64,000 nt of DNA from Streptomyces purpureus (GTDB lineage: Bacteria; Actinomycetota; Actinomycetes; Streptomycetales; Streptomycetaceae): positions 98,159 to 162,158 of the forward strand of contig NZ_BMQQ01000011.1 of the NCBI RefSeq assembly GCF_014648195.1, written 5' to 3'. Positions 1 through 8,823 of this stretch are shown here, in pieces (the stretch's first letter is position 1; every line of letters starts with the position of its first letter). The notes under the pieces were generated by a model that was not told where the DNA came from, made no database searches, and worked only from the letters and a program-made list of their open reading frames with translations. The position numbers were made by a program, and so were the translations under genes.

Positions 1-1504
1 CCCGCCGCACCTTCTTGTACGGCGCCACCCGCCCGGCGACGAACTCCACGACCTCGTCCTCGGTCAGCCCCGACGCCGTCGGCTGACGCACCACGAACGC
101 CTTCGGCACCTCGTTGCCGTCGTCGTCGTACACCCCGATCACCGCCGCGTCCGCCACCCCCTCGTGGGTGAGCAGCAGCGCCTCCAGCTCGGCCGGCGCG
201 ACCTGGTAACCCTTGTACTTGATCAGCTCCTTGACCCGGTCGACGACGAACAGCCACCCGTCCTCGTCGACCCGGCCGATGTCGCCCGTGTGCAGCCAGC
301 CGTCCGCGTCGATCATCTGCGCGGTGGCCTCCGGACGCCCCAGATACCCCTTCATCACCTGCGGCCCCCGGATGGCGACCTCGCCCGCCTCACCGGGCGC
401 CGCGTCCGCCGACGGATCGTCCAGGGACAGGATCCGCATCTCCGTGTTCGGCAGCAGCCTGCCCACCGTCCCCGGCGGCGGCCGCTCCACGTCCAGCGGC
501 ACCACATGCGTCCCCGGCGACAGCTCCGTCATGCCGTACGCCTGCCGCACGGGCGGCAGCTTCAGCCGGTCCGAACAGGCCTGCGCCAGCGCCGCGTCGA
601 GCGGGGCCGCCGCGCTGACGACGTACTCCAGCGACGACAGGTCGTAGCGCGCCACTGCCGGATGCTTCGCCAGCGCCAGCACGATCGGCGGCGCCACGTA
701 CAGCCCGTTGATGTGGTGTTTCTCGATCGCGCCGAGGAACTGGTCCAGGTCGAACCGGGGCAGCACGACCACCGTCGCACCATGCTTCAGCGGCGCGTTC
801 ATCAGCGCCGTCAGACCGTAGATGTGGAAGAACGGCAGCACCGCGAGGATCCGGTCGCCCGGCCGCATCGGGATCGCCGGATAGAGCTGCGCCAGGTTGG
901 TGGCGATCGAGCGGTGCGTGAGCATCACCCCCTTCGGCACGCCGGTCGTGCCCGACGAGTACGGCAGCGCCGCCACGTCCTCGTCCGGGTCGATGCCGAG
1001 CACCGGCTCCGGCGCGGTCGACCCGAGCAGGTCCCGTACCGACCGGTGCCCCTCCGCCTCGTCGCAGACGAAGATTTCCTCGATCCCGCCGACCATCTCC
1101 GCCGCCCGCCGCGCCGACTCCAGCAGCGGCGAGACGGTGACGATCCAGCGCGCCGAGGAGTCCCGCAGCTGCTTGGCGAACTCCTCCGCCGTCGCCAGCG
1201 GATGCACCGTCGTCACGGACGCCCCCGCGCGCGTGGCGCCGTAGAACACCACCGGATACAGCACGGTGTTGGGGCTGTGCAGAGCCAGCACATCGCCCTT
1301 GCGCAGTCCCGCGTCGGCCAGGGCGGCGGCGATCCGCCGGTGGAACGCGTCGACCTGCGCGTACGTCAGCGACGCCCCGGCCGCCCCGTCGACCAGGGCG
1401 GGCATGTCACCGAACTCCGCCGCCCGGCCCAGCACGGCGTCATGGATGGGGAGCGAGACGGCGGGAACGTCCTCGTACGAGCTGCGGTGCACCTTCGGGA
1501 TCAC
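1..1504 (-). CDS. 4-coumarate-CoA-ligase-like acyl-CoA synthetase (C-terminus outside window)
   Basis: ATP-dependent ligase of the ANL superfamily that adenylates a carboxylic acid and transfers it to CoA. Read on the minus strand from a GTG at 1504, about 501 codons lie in the window and the end is cut by the left edge. Visible motifs: the AMP-binding loop SSGTTGVPKG, YGMTE, the GWLHTGD hinge and DRVKELIKYKGYQVAP. The start is chosen from AAGGGG six bases upstream. It resembles the bacterial 4-coumarate/cinnamate-CoA ligase described from Streptomyces coelicolor (recalled, not searched), including a VVSAAAPL stretch in the acyl pocket region. It is the last visible gene of the operon, about 100 nt after the dehydrogenase, and could activate the acid that the upstream dehydrogenase and carboxylase process. 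The actual substrate is not readable from sequence. Confidence 0.9.
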   Translation of the reverse strand, partial: MIPKVHRSSYEDVPAVSLPIHDAVLGRAAEFGDMPALVDGAAGASLTYAQVDAFHRRIAAALADAGLRKGDVLALHSPNTVLYPVVFYGATRAGASVTTVHPLATAEEFAKQLRDSSARWIVTVSPLLESARRAAEMVGGIEEIFVCDEAEGHRSVRDLLGSTAPEPVLGIDPDEDVAALPYSSGTTGVPKGVMLTHRSIATNLAQLYPAIPMRPGDRILAVLPFFHIYGLTALMNAPLKHGATVVVLPRFDLDQFLGAIEKHHINGLYVAPPIVLALAKHPAVARYDLSSLEYVVSAAAPLDAALAQACSDRLKLPPVRQAYGMTELSPGTHVVPLDVERPPPGTVGRLLPNTEMRILSLDDPSADAAPGEAGEVAIRGPQVMKGYLGRPEATAQMIDADGWLHTGDIGRVDEDGWLFVVDRVKELIKYKGYQVAPAELEALLLTHEGVADAAVIGVYDDDGNEVPKAFVVRQPTASGLTEDEVVEFVAGRVAPYKKVRR

Positions 1505-1564
1505 GGTCAGCCCCTTCGCATCGGATGGTCGGACGGACGCCAGGATCGCCCCTGCCGGGTCGCG

Positions 1565-1609
1565 TTGGGGAGACCTGAGCCGGGAAGACCTAAGTTGGGG
1601 AGACCTAGT
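1565..1609. repeat. 15-bp tandem repeat, three copies
   Basis: Three consecutive 15-nt units at 1565-1579, 1580-1594 and 1595-1609 share the core GGGRAGACCT. The third unit contains the stop codon of the acyl-CoA dehydrogenase gene. The array fills much of the gap before the ligase gene, so it lies in the mRNA between two operon genes. Confidence 0.85.
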
Positions 1610-2738
1610 ACGACTTCGGCAGCCCCAGGGACTGGTGAGAGACGAAGTTGAGGATCATCTCCCGGCTGACCGGCGCGATCCTCGCCACCCGTGACGCCGC
1701 GATCAGCGACGCCAGGCCGAACTCCCGGGTCAGACCGTTGCCGCCGAGCGTGTGCACCGACTGGTCCACCGCCTTCACACACGCCTCACCGGCCGCGTAC
1801 TTCGCCATGTTCGCCGCCTCCCCCGCCGCCATGTCGTCACCCGCGTCGTACAGCGCCGCCGCCCTCTGCATCATCAGCCGCGCCAGCTCCAGCTCGATGT
1901 GCGCCTGCGCCAGCGGATGCGCGATCGCCTGATGCGCCCCGATCGGCACCTTCCACACCTGCCGCTCCTTGGCGTACGCGACCGCCCGGCCCAGCGCGTA
2001 CCGCCCCATGCCGATCGCGAACGCCGCCGTCATGATCCGCTCCGGGTTCAGCCCCGCGAACAGCTGCAGCAGCCCCGCATCCTCGTCCCCCACCAGCGCG
2101 TCCGCCGGCAGATGCACCCCGTCCAGCGTCAGCTCGAACTGCTTCTCGTGCGCCTGGAGCTCCATGTCGATCTGCCGCCGACCAAAACCAGGGGTGTCGC
2201 GCGGAACGATGAACAGGCACGCCTTGAGATTGCCGGTACGGGCGTCGGAGGTACGGCCCACGATGAGGGTCGCGTCCGCGATGTCGACGCCGGAGACGAA
2301 GACCTTACGGCCGTCGAGAGCCCAGCCGTCCTCGGTACGGGTGGCGGTGGTCGTGATGCGGTGCGAGTTGGAGCCGGCGTCCGGCTCGGTGATGCCGAAG
2401 GCCATCGTGCGGCTGCCGTCGGCCAGCCCGGGCAGCCAGTCCGCCTTCTGCGCCTGCGTCCCGAACCGGGAGATGACGGTGCCGCAGATGGCCGGCGAGA
2501 CGACCATCATCAGCAGCGGCGCACCGGCCGCGCCGGCCTCCTCCAGGACTATGGACAGCTCGGCCATGCCGCCGCCCCCGCCGCCGTACTCCTCGGGGAG
2601 GTTGACCCCGAGGTAACCGAGCTTGCCGGCCTCGGCCCACAGGGCCGCCCGGTCGAAGCCGGGCCCGTGCCGGTGGCCCAGTGCGGAGACGGCGGCGCGC
2701 AGCGCGGTGCGTTCCGGTGACTCGATGAGGCTGGTCAT
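1605..2738 (-). CDS. acyl-CoA dehydrogenase
   Basis: FAD-dependent alpha,beta-dehydrogenation of an acyl-CoA. The 377-aa protein has the family order: N-terminal helical domain with LGYLGVNLPEEYGG, central beta domain with AFGITEPDAGSNS, and C-terminal helical bundle with TLGGNGLTREFG. The ATG at 2738 is preceded by AGGAGG and overlaps the biotin carboxylase stop (ATGA), so translation is probably coupled. The open frame extends upstream but that part shadows the carboxylase. Next to a carboxylase and an AtuA-like protein, it fits the slot of AtuD/LiuA-type dehydrogenases that make the 2-enoyl-CoA to be carboxylated. The assignment to a specific chain (citronellyl, isovaleryl or other) is inference. 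Confidence 0.92.
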   Translation of the reverse strand: MTSLIESPERTALRAAVSALGHRHGPGFDRAALWAEAGKLGYLGVNLPEEYGGGGGGMAELSIVLEEAGAAGAPLLMMVVSPAICGTVISRFGTQAQKADWLPGLADGSRTMAFGITEPDAGSNSHRITTTATRTEDGWALDGRKVFVSGVDIADATLIVGRTSDARTGNLKACLFIVPRDTPGFGRRQIDMELQAHEKQFELTLDGVHLPADALVGDEDAGLLQLFAGLNPERIMTAAFAIGMGRYALGRAVAYAKERQVWKVPIGAHQAIAHPLAQAHIELELARLMMQRAAALYDAGDDMAAGEAANMAKYAAGEACVKAVDQSVHTLGGNGLTREFGLASLIAASRVARIAPVSREMILNFVSHQSLGLPKSY

Positions 2739-4618
2739 TGCGGATCCTCCTGAACGACGGCGAGCAGGGCGCCGACCTCGACCTGGCGGCCGGGGACGGC
2801 GTGGAGCGCGGTGAGCGTGCCGGAGGCGGGGGCGGTGATGCGGTGCTCCATCTTCATGGCCTCCAGCCACAGGAGCGGCTGCCCGGCGACGACCTGGTCG
2901 CCGACGGCGAGACCGTCCGCGACCCGGACGACGGTGCCGGGCATGGGCGCGAGCAGGGAACCGGGGGCGGTCTGCTCGCGCGGGTCGGTGAACCGGGGCC
3001 GGACCGTGAGCCGGTACGGGCCGACGTGGACGGTGCCTTCCGGGTACCGGGCGACGTCGAAGTCCCGTACCACCCCGTCGACTTCGAGGCGCACGCGGTC
3101 GGGAGCGGCGGCGACGGCGCGGACGCCCTCGGGTGCGGTGACGGTGAACCCGCCGCCGCGCAGGGGCCGGTACCTCACCTCGTGCGCGCCGTACACCCGC
3201 ACCTGGTCCTGGGAGCGGACGTTGCGCCACCCGCCGCCGAACCGCCCTGCGCTCCCGGCCGCGTCGGCGAGCGCGGCGGCGACGGCGGCGTACGCCTCAC
3301 CGTCCCGTGGCCGGGCCAGCGCGTCGAGGTTCCGGCCGTAGAACCCGGTGCCGAGCCGTCCGGGGTCCTGGAACTCGGGGTGACGCAGCGAGGCGACGAG
3401 CAGGTCCCGGTTGGTGACCGGCCCGTGCACCGCGGCCCGCTCCAGCACGTCCGCCAGCTTCCGCACCGCCGCCGCCCGGCTCGGGGCGTGCACGACGACC
3501 TTGGCGAGCATGGCGTCGTAGTGCACCGGCACGGTGTCCCCGGAGGCGTAGCCGCTGTCAACACGGACGCGGGGAGCGTCCGCACTCCTCCGGTCGTGAA
3601 ACTCCAGGGCGTGCAGCACGCCCGCCTGCGGGGTCCAGCCCGTGGCCGGGTCCTCCGCGTACAGGCGGGCCTCGACGGCGTGGCCGCGCGGGGCCGGCGC
3701 GTCGGCCGGCAGCCGCTCACCCTCCGCGACCGCGATCTGGAGCGCCACCAGATCCACCCCGTACACCTCCTCGGTCACCGGGTGCTCGACCTGGAGCCGG
3801 GTGTTCATCTCCAGGAAGTGCGCGCGGCCGTCCGCGACCAGGAACTCCACCGTCCCCGCCCCCACATAGCCGACCGCCTTGGCGGCCGCCGCCGAGCGCT
3901 CGTACAGCTCCTCGACGAGCCGGGCCGGCAGCCCCGGCGCCGGGGCCTCCTCGATCACCTTCTGGTGGCGCCGCTGGAGCGAGCAGTCCCGGGTCCCGAG
4001 CGTCCAGACCGTGCCGTGGGTATCGGCGAGGACCTGCACCTCCACATGGCGGCCGCCCTCCACATACGGCTCGACGAACACCTCCCCGTCCCCGAACGCG
4101 CTCAACGCCTCCGCCCGCGCCGCCGTCAACTCGCTCTCCAGCGCGGACAGTTCGCGTACGACCCGCATGCCGCGCCCGCCGCCGCCCGCCGCCGCCTTCA
4201 CCAGCACCGGCAGGTCCGCCTCGGTGACGTCGGTGAGCGGGGCGAGCCCCATCAGCTCCTTCGCCCGTGTCTTCGACGCCATCGCCTCGATCGCGGCCGG
4301 CGGCGGACCGATCCACACAAGGCCCGCGTCGGCCACGGCCGCCGCGAACTCGGCGTTCTCCGACAGGAAGCCGTACCCCGGATGCACCGCGTCCGCGCCC
4401 GCCGCCAGCGCCGCCTTCACGATCAGATCGCCGCGCAGATACGTCTCGGCGGGCGCGGATCCCGGCAGCCGCACGGCGGCGTCCGCCTCCCGTACGTGCA
4501 GCGCCGACGCGTCCGCGTCCGAGTACACCGCCACCGTCGCGAGCCCCAGCTCACGGCAGGTACGGAAGACCCGGCAGGCGATCTCGCCCCGGTTGGCGAC
4601 AAGAACAGTGGAGATCAT
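2735..4618 (-). CDS. acyl-CoA carboxylase alpha subunit (biotin carboxylase + BCCP)
   Basis: Carboxylates its own biotin with bicarbonate and ATP, then hands CO2 to the carboxyltransferase encoded just upstream. The 627-aa protein shows the biotin carboxylase N-domain (VLVANRGEIACRV), ATP-grasp glycine loop (GGGGRGM), RRHQKVIEEAPAP, the catalytic EMNTRLQVEHPVTE, and a C-terminal biotinyl domain with EAMKM, where the lysine carries biotin. Between MASK and PVLVKA the spacing is about 22 residues against about 41 in E. coli AccC (from memory), so one ATP-grasp lid element is short. The gene starts 7 nt after the carboxyltransferase and overlaps the next gene by ATGA. Size and domain order match MccA/AtuF/LiuD alpha chains. 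Confidence 0.94.
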   Translation of the reverse strand: MISTVLVANRGEIACRVFRTCRELGLATVAVYSDADASALHVREADAAVRLPGSAPAETYLRGDLIVKAALAAGADAVHPGYGFLSENAEFAAAVADAGLVWIGPPPAAIEAMASKTRAKELMGLAPLTDVTEADLPVLVKAAAGGGGRGMRVVRELSALESELTAARAEALSAFGDGEVFVEPYVEGGRHVEVQVLADTHGTVWTLGTRDCSLQRRHQKVIEEAPAPGLPARLVEELYERSAAAAKAVGYVGAGTVEFLVADGRAHFLEMNTRLQVEHPVTEEVYGVDLVALQIAVAEGERLPADAPAPRGHAVEARLYAEDPATGWTPQAGVLHALEFHDRRSADAPRVRVDSGYASGDTVPVHYDAMLAKVVVHAPSRAAAVRKLADVLERAAVHGPVTNRDLLVASLRHPEFQDPGRLGTGFYGRNLDALARPRDGEAYAAVAAALADAAGSAGRFGGGWRNVRSQDQVRVYGAHEVRYRPLRGGGFTVTAPEGVRAVAAAPDRVRLEVDGVVRDFDVARYPEGTVHVGPYRLTVRPRFTDPREQTAPGSLLAPMPGTVVRVADGLAVGDQVVAGQPLLWLEAMKMEHRITAPASGTLTALHAVPGRQVEVGALLAVVQEDPQ

Positions 4619-4625
4619 CAGAGCC

Positions 4626-6224
4626 TCACATCCGGAAGACGCCGAAGCCGCCCCGCGCGCCCTCGACCGGTGCCGTGTGGATCGCCGACAGACACAGCCC
4701 GAGGACCGTGCGGGTGTCCCGGGGGTCGATGACCCCGTCGTCGTACAACCGCCCCGACAGGAACATCGGCAGCGACTCGGACTCGATCTGCTGCTCGACC
4801 ATCGCCCGCAGCCCGGCGTCCGCCTCCTCGTCGTACGGCTGCCCCTTGGCCTGCGCGGACGCGCGGGCGACGATCGACAGCACCCCGGCCAGCTGCTGGG
4901 GGCCCATCACGGCCGACTTGGCGCTGGGCCAGGCGAAGAGGAAACGGGGGTCGTAGGCCCGGCCGCACATGCCGTAGTGCCCGGCGCCGTAACTCGCGCC
5001 CAGCAGCACCGACAGATGAGGGACCTTCGAATTGGCCACCGCGTTGATCATCATCGCGCCGTGCTTGATGATGCCGCCCTGCTCGTACTCCTTGCCGACC
5101 ATGTAGCCGGTGGTGTTGTGCAGGAACAGCAGCGGAATGTCCCGCTGGTTGGCGAGCTGGATGAACTGCGCGGCCTTCTGCGACTCCGCGCTGAACAGCA
5201 CGCCCTGCGCGTTGGCCAGGATCCCGACCGGATAGCCGTGCAGCGACGCCCAGCCCGTCACCAGACTCGGCCCGTACGCCGCCTTGAACTCGTCGAAGTC
5301 CGAACCGTCCACGATCCGGGCGATCACCTCACGCGGATCGAAGGGCGTGCGCAGATCCCCCGGCACGATCCCCAGCAGTTCTTCCGCGTCGTACTTCGGC
5401 GGCTGCGCCGGACCCGGATCGGGGTGCGCCTTGCGGTGGTTGAGCCGGGCGACGATCCGGCGGGCCTGGCGCAACGCGTCCGCCTCGTCGACGGCGTAAT
5501 GGTCGGCGAGCCCGGAGACCCGCGCGTGCATCCGCGCACCGCCGAGGGACTCGTCGTCGCTCTCCTCCCCGGTCGCCATCTTGACCAGCGGCGGACCGCC
5601 GAGGAAGACCTTCGACCGCTCCTCGATCATCACGGTGTGGTCGGACATGCCGGGGACGTACGCGCCACCGGCCGTGGAGTTGCCGAAGACGACCGCGATC
5701 GTGGGGATCCCGGCGGCGGACAGCCGGGTCAGGTCGCGGAAGAGCGCCCCGCCGGGGATGAAGATCTCCTTCTGGGACGGCAGATCGGCCCCGCCCGACT
5801 CGACGAGAGAGATCACCGGGAGGCGGTTGGCACAGGCGATCTCGTTGGCGCGCAGCACCTTCTTCAGCGTCCACGGGTTGGAGGCGCCGCCGCGTACGGT
5901 CGGGTCGTTGGCGGTGATCAGGCACTCGACGCCTTCCACCACGCCGATGCCGGTGACGATGGACGCGCCGACGGGGTAGTCGCTGCCCCAGGCGGCGAGC
6001 GGCGACAGCTCCAGGAACGGGGTGTCGGGGTCGAGGAGCAGCTCGATCCGTTCCCGGGCGAGGAGTTTGCCGCGGGCGCGGTGCCGGGCGGTGTACTTCT
6101 CGCCGCCGCCGGCGAGCGCCTTGGCGTGTTCGGCGTCCAGGGCGGTCAGCTTGTCGAGGAGGGCGGCGCGGTGGGCGGTGTAGTCGGCGCCGCCGGTGTC
6201 GAGGGCCGAGGCGAGCACGGTCAC
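4626..6224 (-). CDS. acyl-CoA carboxylase beta subunit (carboxyltransferase)
   Basis: Transfers CO2 from biotin to the acyl-CoA. The 532-aa protein has both crotonase-like halves: NDPTVRGGASNPWTLKK and FGNSTAGGAYVPGMSD in the N-half, and HNTTGYMVG plus SYGAGHYGMCGRAYDPRFLFAWP in the C-half. These are hallmarks of the methylcrotonyl/geranyl-CoA carboxylase branch rather than the propionyl/acetyl branch. The GTG at 6224 is used because it overlaps the AtuA-like stop (GTGA) and the N-terminus then has family length. It should form the holoenzyme with the alpha chain 7 nt downstream. Which of the branched substrates is used cannot be told here. Confidence 0.93.
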   Translation of the reverse strand: MTVLASALDTGGADYTAHRAALLDKLTALDAEHAKALAGGGEKYTARHRARGKLLARERIELLLDPDTPFLELSPLAAWGSDYPVGASIVTGIGVVEGVECLITANDPTVRGGASNPWTLKKVLRANEIACANRLPVISLVESGGADLPSQKEIFIPGGALFRDLTRLSAAGIPTIAVVFGNSTAGGAYVPGMSDHTVMIEERSKVFLGGPPLVKMATGEESDDESLGGARMHARVSGLADHYAVDEADALRQARRIVARLNHRKAHPDPGPAQPPKYDAEELLGIVPGDLRTPFDPREVIARIVDGSDFDEFKAAYGPSLVTGWASLHGYPVGILANAQGVLFSAESQKAAQFIQLANQRDIPLLFLHNTTGYMVGKEYEQGGIIKHGAMMINAVANSKVPHLSVLLGASYGAGHYGMCGRAYDPRFLFAWPSAKSAVMGPQQLAGVLSIVARASAQAKGQPYDEEADAGLRAMVEQQIESESLPMFLSGRLYDDGVIDPRDTRTVLGLCLSAIHTAPVEGARGGFGVFRM

Positions 6225-7900
6225 AGGAGAACCTCCGGTACGTCGAGTTCGCGGGCGCGCAGCCACTCGCCGAGGGCTTTGGCCTGGGGGTCGAAGCGGG
6301 CCTGGGAGACGACGCCCTCGCCGAGAAGGCCGGTGACGACGAAGTTCAGGGCACGGAGGTTGGGCAACATGTGTCGGGTGACCGACAGTTGACCGATTTC
6401 AGGCAACAGATGACAGAGTCGGTCAACTGTCAGTTCATGGACGAGCCACCGCCAGGCGTCATCCGTCCGCGCCCAGACCCCGACGTTCGCGTCCCCGCCC
6501 TTGTCCCCACTGCGTGCCCCCACGATCCGCCCGAGCGGCACCCGCCGTACCGGCCCCGCGGGCAGCGGCGGCGGCGGCGCCGGCTCCGGTACGGGCTCCA
6601 GTGCGCGCGTCCGCACCGGCTCGGGCACCTGCTCGCGCCGCCCGTCCGGGAGGACGGCGACGTGGGTGGCCTCCGAGCGGTCCACGTACCGGGCCTCGAA
6701 GACGCCGTAGGGCGCGCCCTTGCCGGGCGGAGCGGTGACGTGGAAGCCGGGGTAGGAGCCGAGGGCCAGTTCGACGGCCGCGCCGCTGAGGGCGCGCCCC
6801 ACCGCCTCGGGGCCCTGATCGCGTACGACGAGCCTGAGCAGTGCGCTGGCGGTCTCCTCGGTGTCGGCGTCGGCGCGGTCGGTCCGGGCGAGCTCCCAGC
6901 GCACCTCGGCAGGGCGGGAGGTGGTGCGGGTGAAGGCGTCCTCGATCTGGTCCTGGACGAGGGCGGCCTTGGTGTCGATGTCGAGGCCGGTGAGGACGAA
7001 GACGACTTCGTTGCGCCAGCCGCCGAGGCGGTTGAACCCGGCCTTGAGGGTGGGGGGCGGGGCCTCGCCGCGTACGCCGTCGATCCTGACCCGGTCGGGC
7101 CCGTCCTGGGTGAGCCGTACGGTGTCGAGCCGGGCGGTGACGTCGGGCCCGGCGTACCGCGCGGGCCCTGTCTCGTACAGCAGCTGCGCGGTGACGGTGC
7201 CGGTGTCGACGAGGCCGCCGGTGCCGTCGTGTTTGGTGATGACGCTGCTGCCGTCGGCGTGGATCTCGGCGAGGGGGAAGCCGGGGCGGCGTATGTCGTG
7301 GCCGGTGAAGAAGGCGTAGTTGCCGCCGGTGGCCTGGGTGCCGCACTCCAGGACGTGCCCGGCGACGACCGCGCCGGCGAGCTGGTCGTACGCCTCGGGG
7401 CCCCAGCCGTGCCACCACTGGGCGGGGCCGGTGACGAGGGCGGCGTCGGTGACCCGGCCGGTGACGACGACGTCGGCCCCGGCGGCGAGGGCGGCGGCGA
7501 TCCCGCCGCCGCCGAGGTAGGCGTTGGCGCTGAGCACGCCGTCGGGGGCGGGCAGCCGGTCGCCTTCGACGTGGGCGATACGGACGGGGACGCCGAGGCG
7601 GGCGGCGAGGGCGCGCAGGGCGTCGGCGAGGGCGGCGGGGTTGAGTCCGCCGGCGTTGGTGACGATCCGGACGCCGCGGTCATGGGCGAGGCCGAGGCCT
7701 TCCTCCATCTGCCGCAGGAAGGTTTTGGCGTAGCCGGTGGCGGGGTCCTTGAGCTGGTCGCGGCCGAGGATGAGGAGGGTGAGTTCGGCGAGGTAGTCGC
7801 CGGTGAGGACGTCGAGCCGGCCGCCGGTGAGCATCTCGCGGACGGCGTCGAACCGGTCGCCGTAGAAGCCGGACGCGTTGCCGATCCGCAGGAGGCTCAT
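6221..7900 (-). CDS. AtuA-like (DUF1446) acyclic-terpene-utilisation family protein
   Basis: The 559-aa protein starts at the ATG at 7900, which overlaps the preceding stop (ATGA). It begins with RIGNASGFYGDRFDAV and continues TNAGGLNPAAL and GAGADVVVTGRVTDAAL-like segments typical of the DUF1446/AtuA family. A C-terminal segment with GRIVGARSGDKGGDANVGV matches the small AtuA ferredoxin-fold-like domain, so both parts are fused. AtuA is required for acyclic terpene degradation in Pseudomonas, but its biochemical role is not settled. Its presence beside a carboxylase and an acyl-CoA dehydrogenase is what links this operon to branched-chain acid or terpenoid catabolism. Confidence 0.88.
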   Translation of the reverse strand: MSLLRIGNASGFYGDRFDAVREMLTGGRLDVLTGDYLAELTLLILGRDQLKDPATGYAKTFLRQMEEGLGLAHDRGVRIVTNAGGLNPAALADALRALAARLGVPVRIAHVEGDRLPAPDGVLSANAYLGGGGIAAALAAGADVVVTGRVTDAALVTGPAQWWHGWGPEAYDQLAGAVVAGHVLECGTQATGGNYAFFTGHDIRRPGFPLAEIHADGSSVITKHDGTGGLVDTGTVTAQLLYETGPARYAGPDVTARLDTVRLTQDGPDRVRIDGVRGEAPPPTLKAGFNRLGGWRNEVVFVLTGLDIDTKAALVQDQIEDAFTRTTSRPAEVRWELARTDRADADTEETASALLRLVVRDQGPEAVGRALSGAAVELALGSYPGFHVTAPPGKGAPYGVFEARYVDRSEATHVAVLPDGRREQVPEPVRTRALEPVPEPAPPPPLPAGPVRRVPLGRIVGARSGDKGGDANVGVWARTDDAWRWLVHELTVDRLCHLLPEIGQLSVTRHMLPNLRALNFVVTGLLGEGVVSQARFDPQAKALGEWLRARELDVPEVLL

Positions 7901-8691
7901 GCGGTTCCCTTCGGGGCGCGTCCCGGTCCGGCCGGGCCGGCGAAGGCCTGGGCGATGGAGAGCCAGGTGTCGGCGTCGGGCCCTTCGGCGCGCAGGGCGA
8001 GGTCGTCGCGGTGGGCTCGCTGGGTGACCAGGAGGCAGAAGTCGAGGGCGGGGCCGGTGATCCTCTGCGGGGCGTCCTCGGGTCCGTAGCTCCAGAGACC
8101 GGTCCCGTCGGGCGGGGTGAGTTCGACCCGGAAGGGTGCGGTGGGCGCGGGCAGGCCGCGTACGAGGTAGGCGTAGTCGCGGGCGCGTACGCCGATCCAG
8201 GCGACGTGGCGCAGCCGGTCGGTGGGCCGGCGTTCGGCGCCGAGGGCGTCGGCGACGTCCTGGCCGTGGGCCCAGGTCTCCATGAGGCGGGCGGTGGCCA
8301 TGGCGGTGGCGCTCATGGGCGGCCCGTACCAGGGGAAGCGGCTGCCGGCCGGGGCGTGCCGCAGGGCGGTGTGGAGCGCGTCTCGGCCGGTGCGCCAGCG
8401 GGCGAGGAGCTCGTCGGGCGGGAGCGCGGCGCCTTCGGCGGCGCCGTCGTCGACGAAGGTGTTGGGGGCGGCGAGGGCGCGGGCGGTCTCGGCGCCGAAC
8501 GCGTCGGAGTCGGTGAGAGCGAGCAGCGCGGCCCGGTCGGTCCAGGCGAGGTGGGCGATCTGGTGGGCGACGGTCCAGCGGGGAGCCGGGGTGGGAGCGG
8601 CCCACCGTTCCGGGCTCAGCTGCCCGACCAGCCGGTCGAGTTCCTCGCTCTCACTGCGCAGGTCGTCGAGGACGACGGCAGGGTCGGACAC
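7897..8691 (-). CDS. TIGR03084-type DinB/maleylpyruvate-isomerase-fold protein
   Basis: First gene of the acyl-CoA operon, 264 aa. The N-terminal four-helix DinB-like domain has WTVAHQIAHLAWTDRAAL, a metal-binding His segment, and a second His in METWAHGQDVADALG. The C-terminal part resembles the wHTH-like tail seen in TIGR03084 proteins. The GTG at 8691 is preceded by GAGGGGAG; an earlier in-frame ATG at 8754 would lie inside the palindromic operator and is unlikely. Related proteins use mycothiol or bacillithiol, so a thiol-dependent transferase or isomerase role in the pathway is possible but unproven. The stop overlaps the AtuA-like start. Confidence 0.85.
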   Translation of the reverse strand: MSDPAVVLDDLRSESEELDRLVGQLSPERWAAPTPAPRWTVAHQIAHLAWTDRAALLALTDSDAFGAETARALAAPNTFVDDGAAEGAALPPDELLARWRTGRDALHTALRHAPAGSRFPWYGPPMSATAMATARLMETWAHGQDVADALGAERRPTDRLRHVAWIGVRARDYAYLVRGLPAPTAPFRVELTPPDGTGLWSYGPEDAPQRITGPALDFCLLVTQRAHRDDLALRAEGPDADTWLSIAQAFAGPAGPGRAPKGTA

Positions 8692-8752
8692 GGTGCGCTC
8701 CCCTCGGGACACGGCGGTGTGTGCCGAGGAGCATGGCAGCGCCCGAGGAAAC

Positions 8753-8770
8753 AAGCAAGCATGCTTGCTT
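8753..8770. promoter_or_regulatory. 18-bp perfect palindrome, candidate operator of the acyl-CoA operon
   Basis: AAGCAAGCATGCTTGCTT reads the same on both strands and lies 62 bp upstream of the first operon start codon. Its size and symmetry are like TetR-family operators. No TetR gene lies next to it; the flank is hypothetical and recombinase genes instead. Confidence 0.75.
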
Positions 8771-8823
8771 TACTTCTGGCCACAGACTCCGGCGCGGCCG
8801 GCCGGGGACGGGAGTGCGGGTGG

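Noticed and set aside
8753..8770. Palindrome as an integrase attachment core
   Set aside because: It is too symmetric and too close to the operon start; no second copy is seen at the other side of the recombinase genes.
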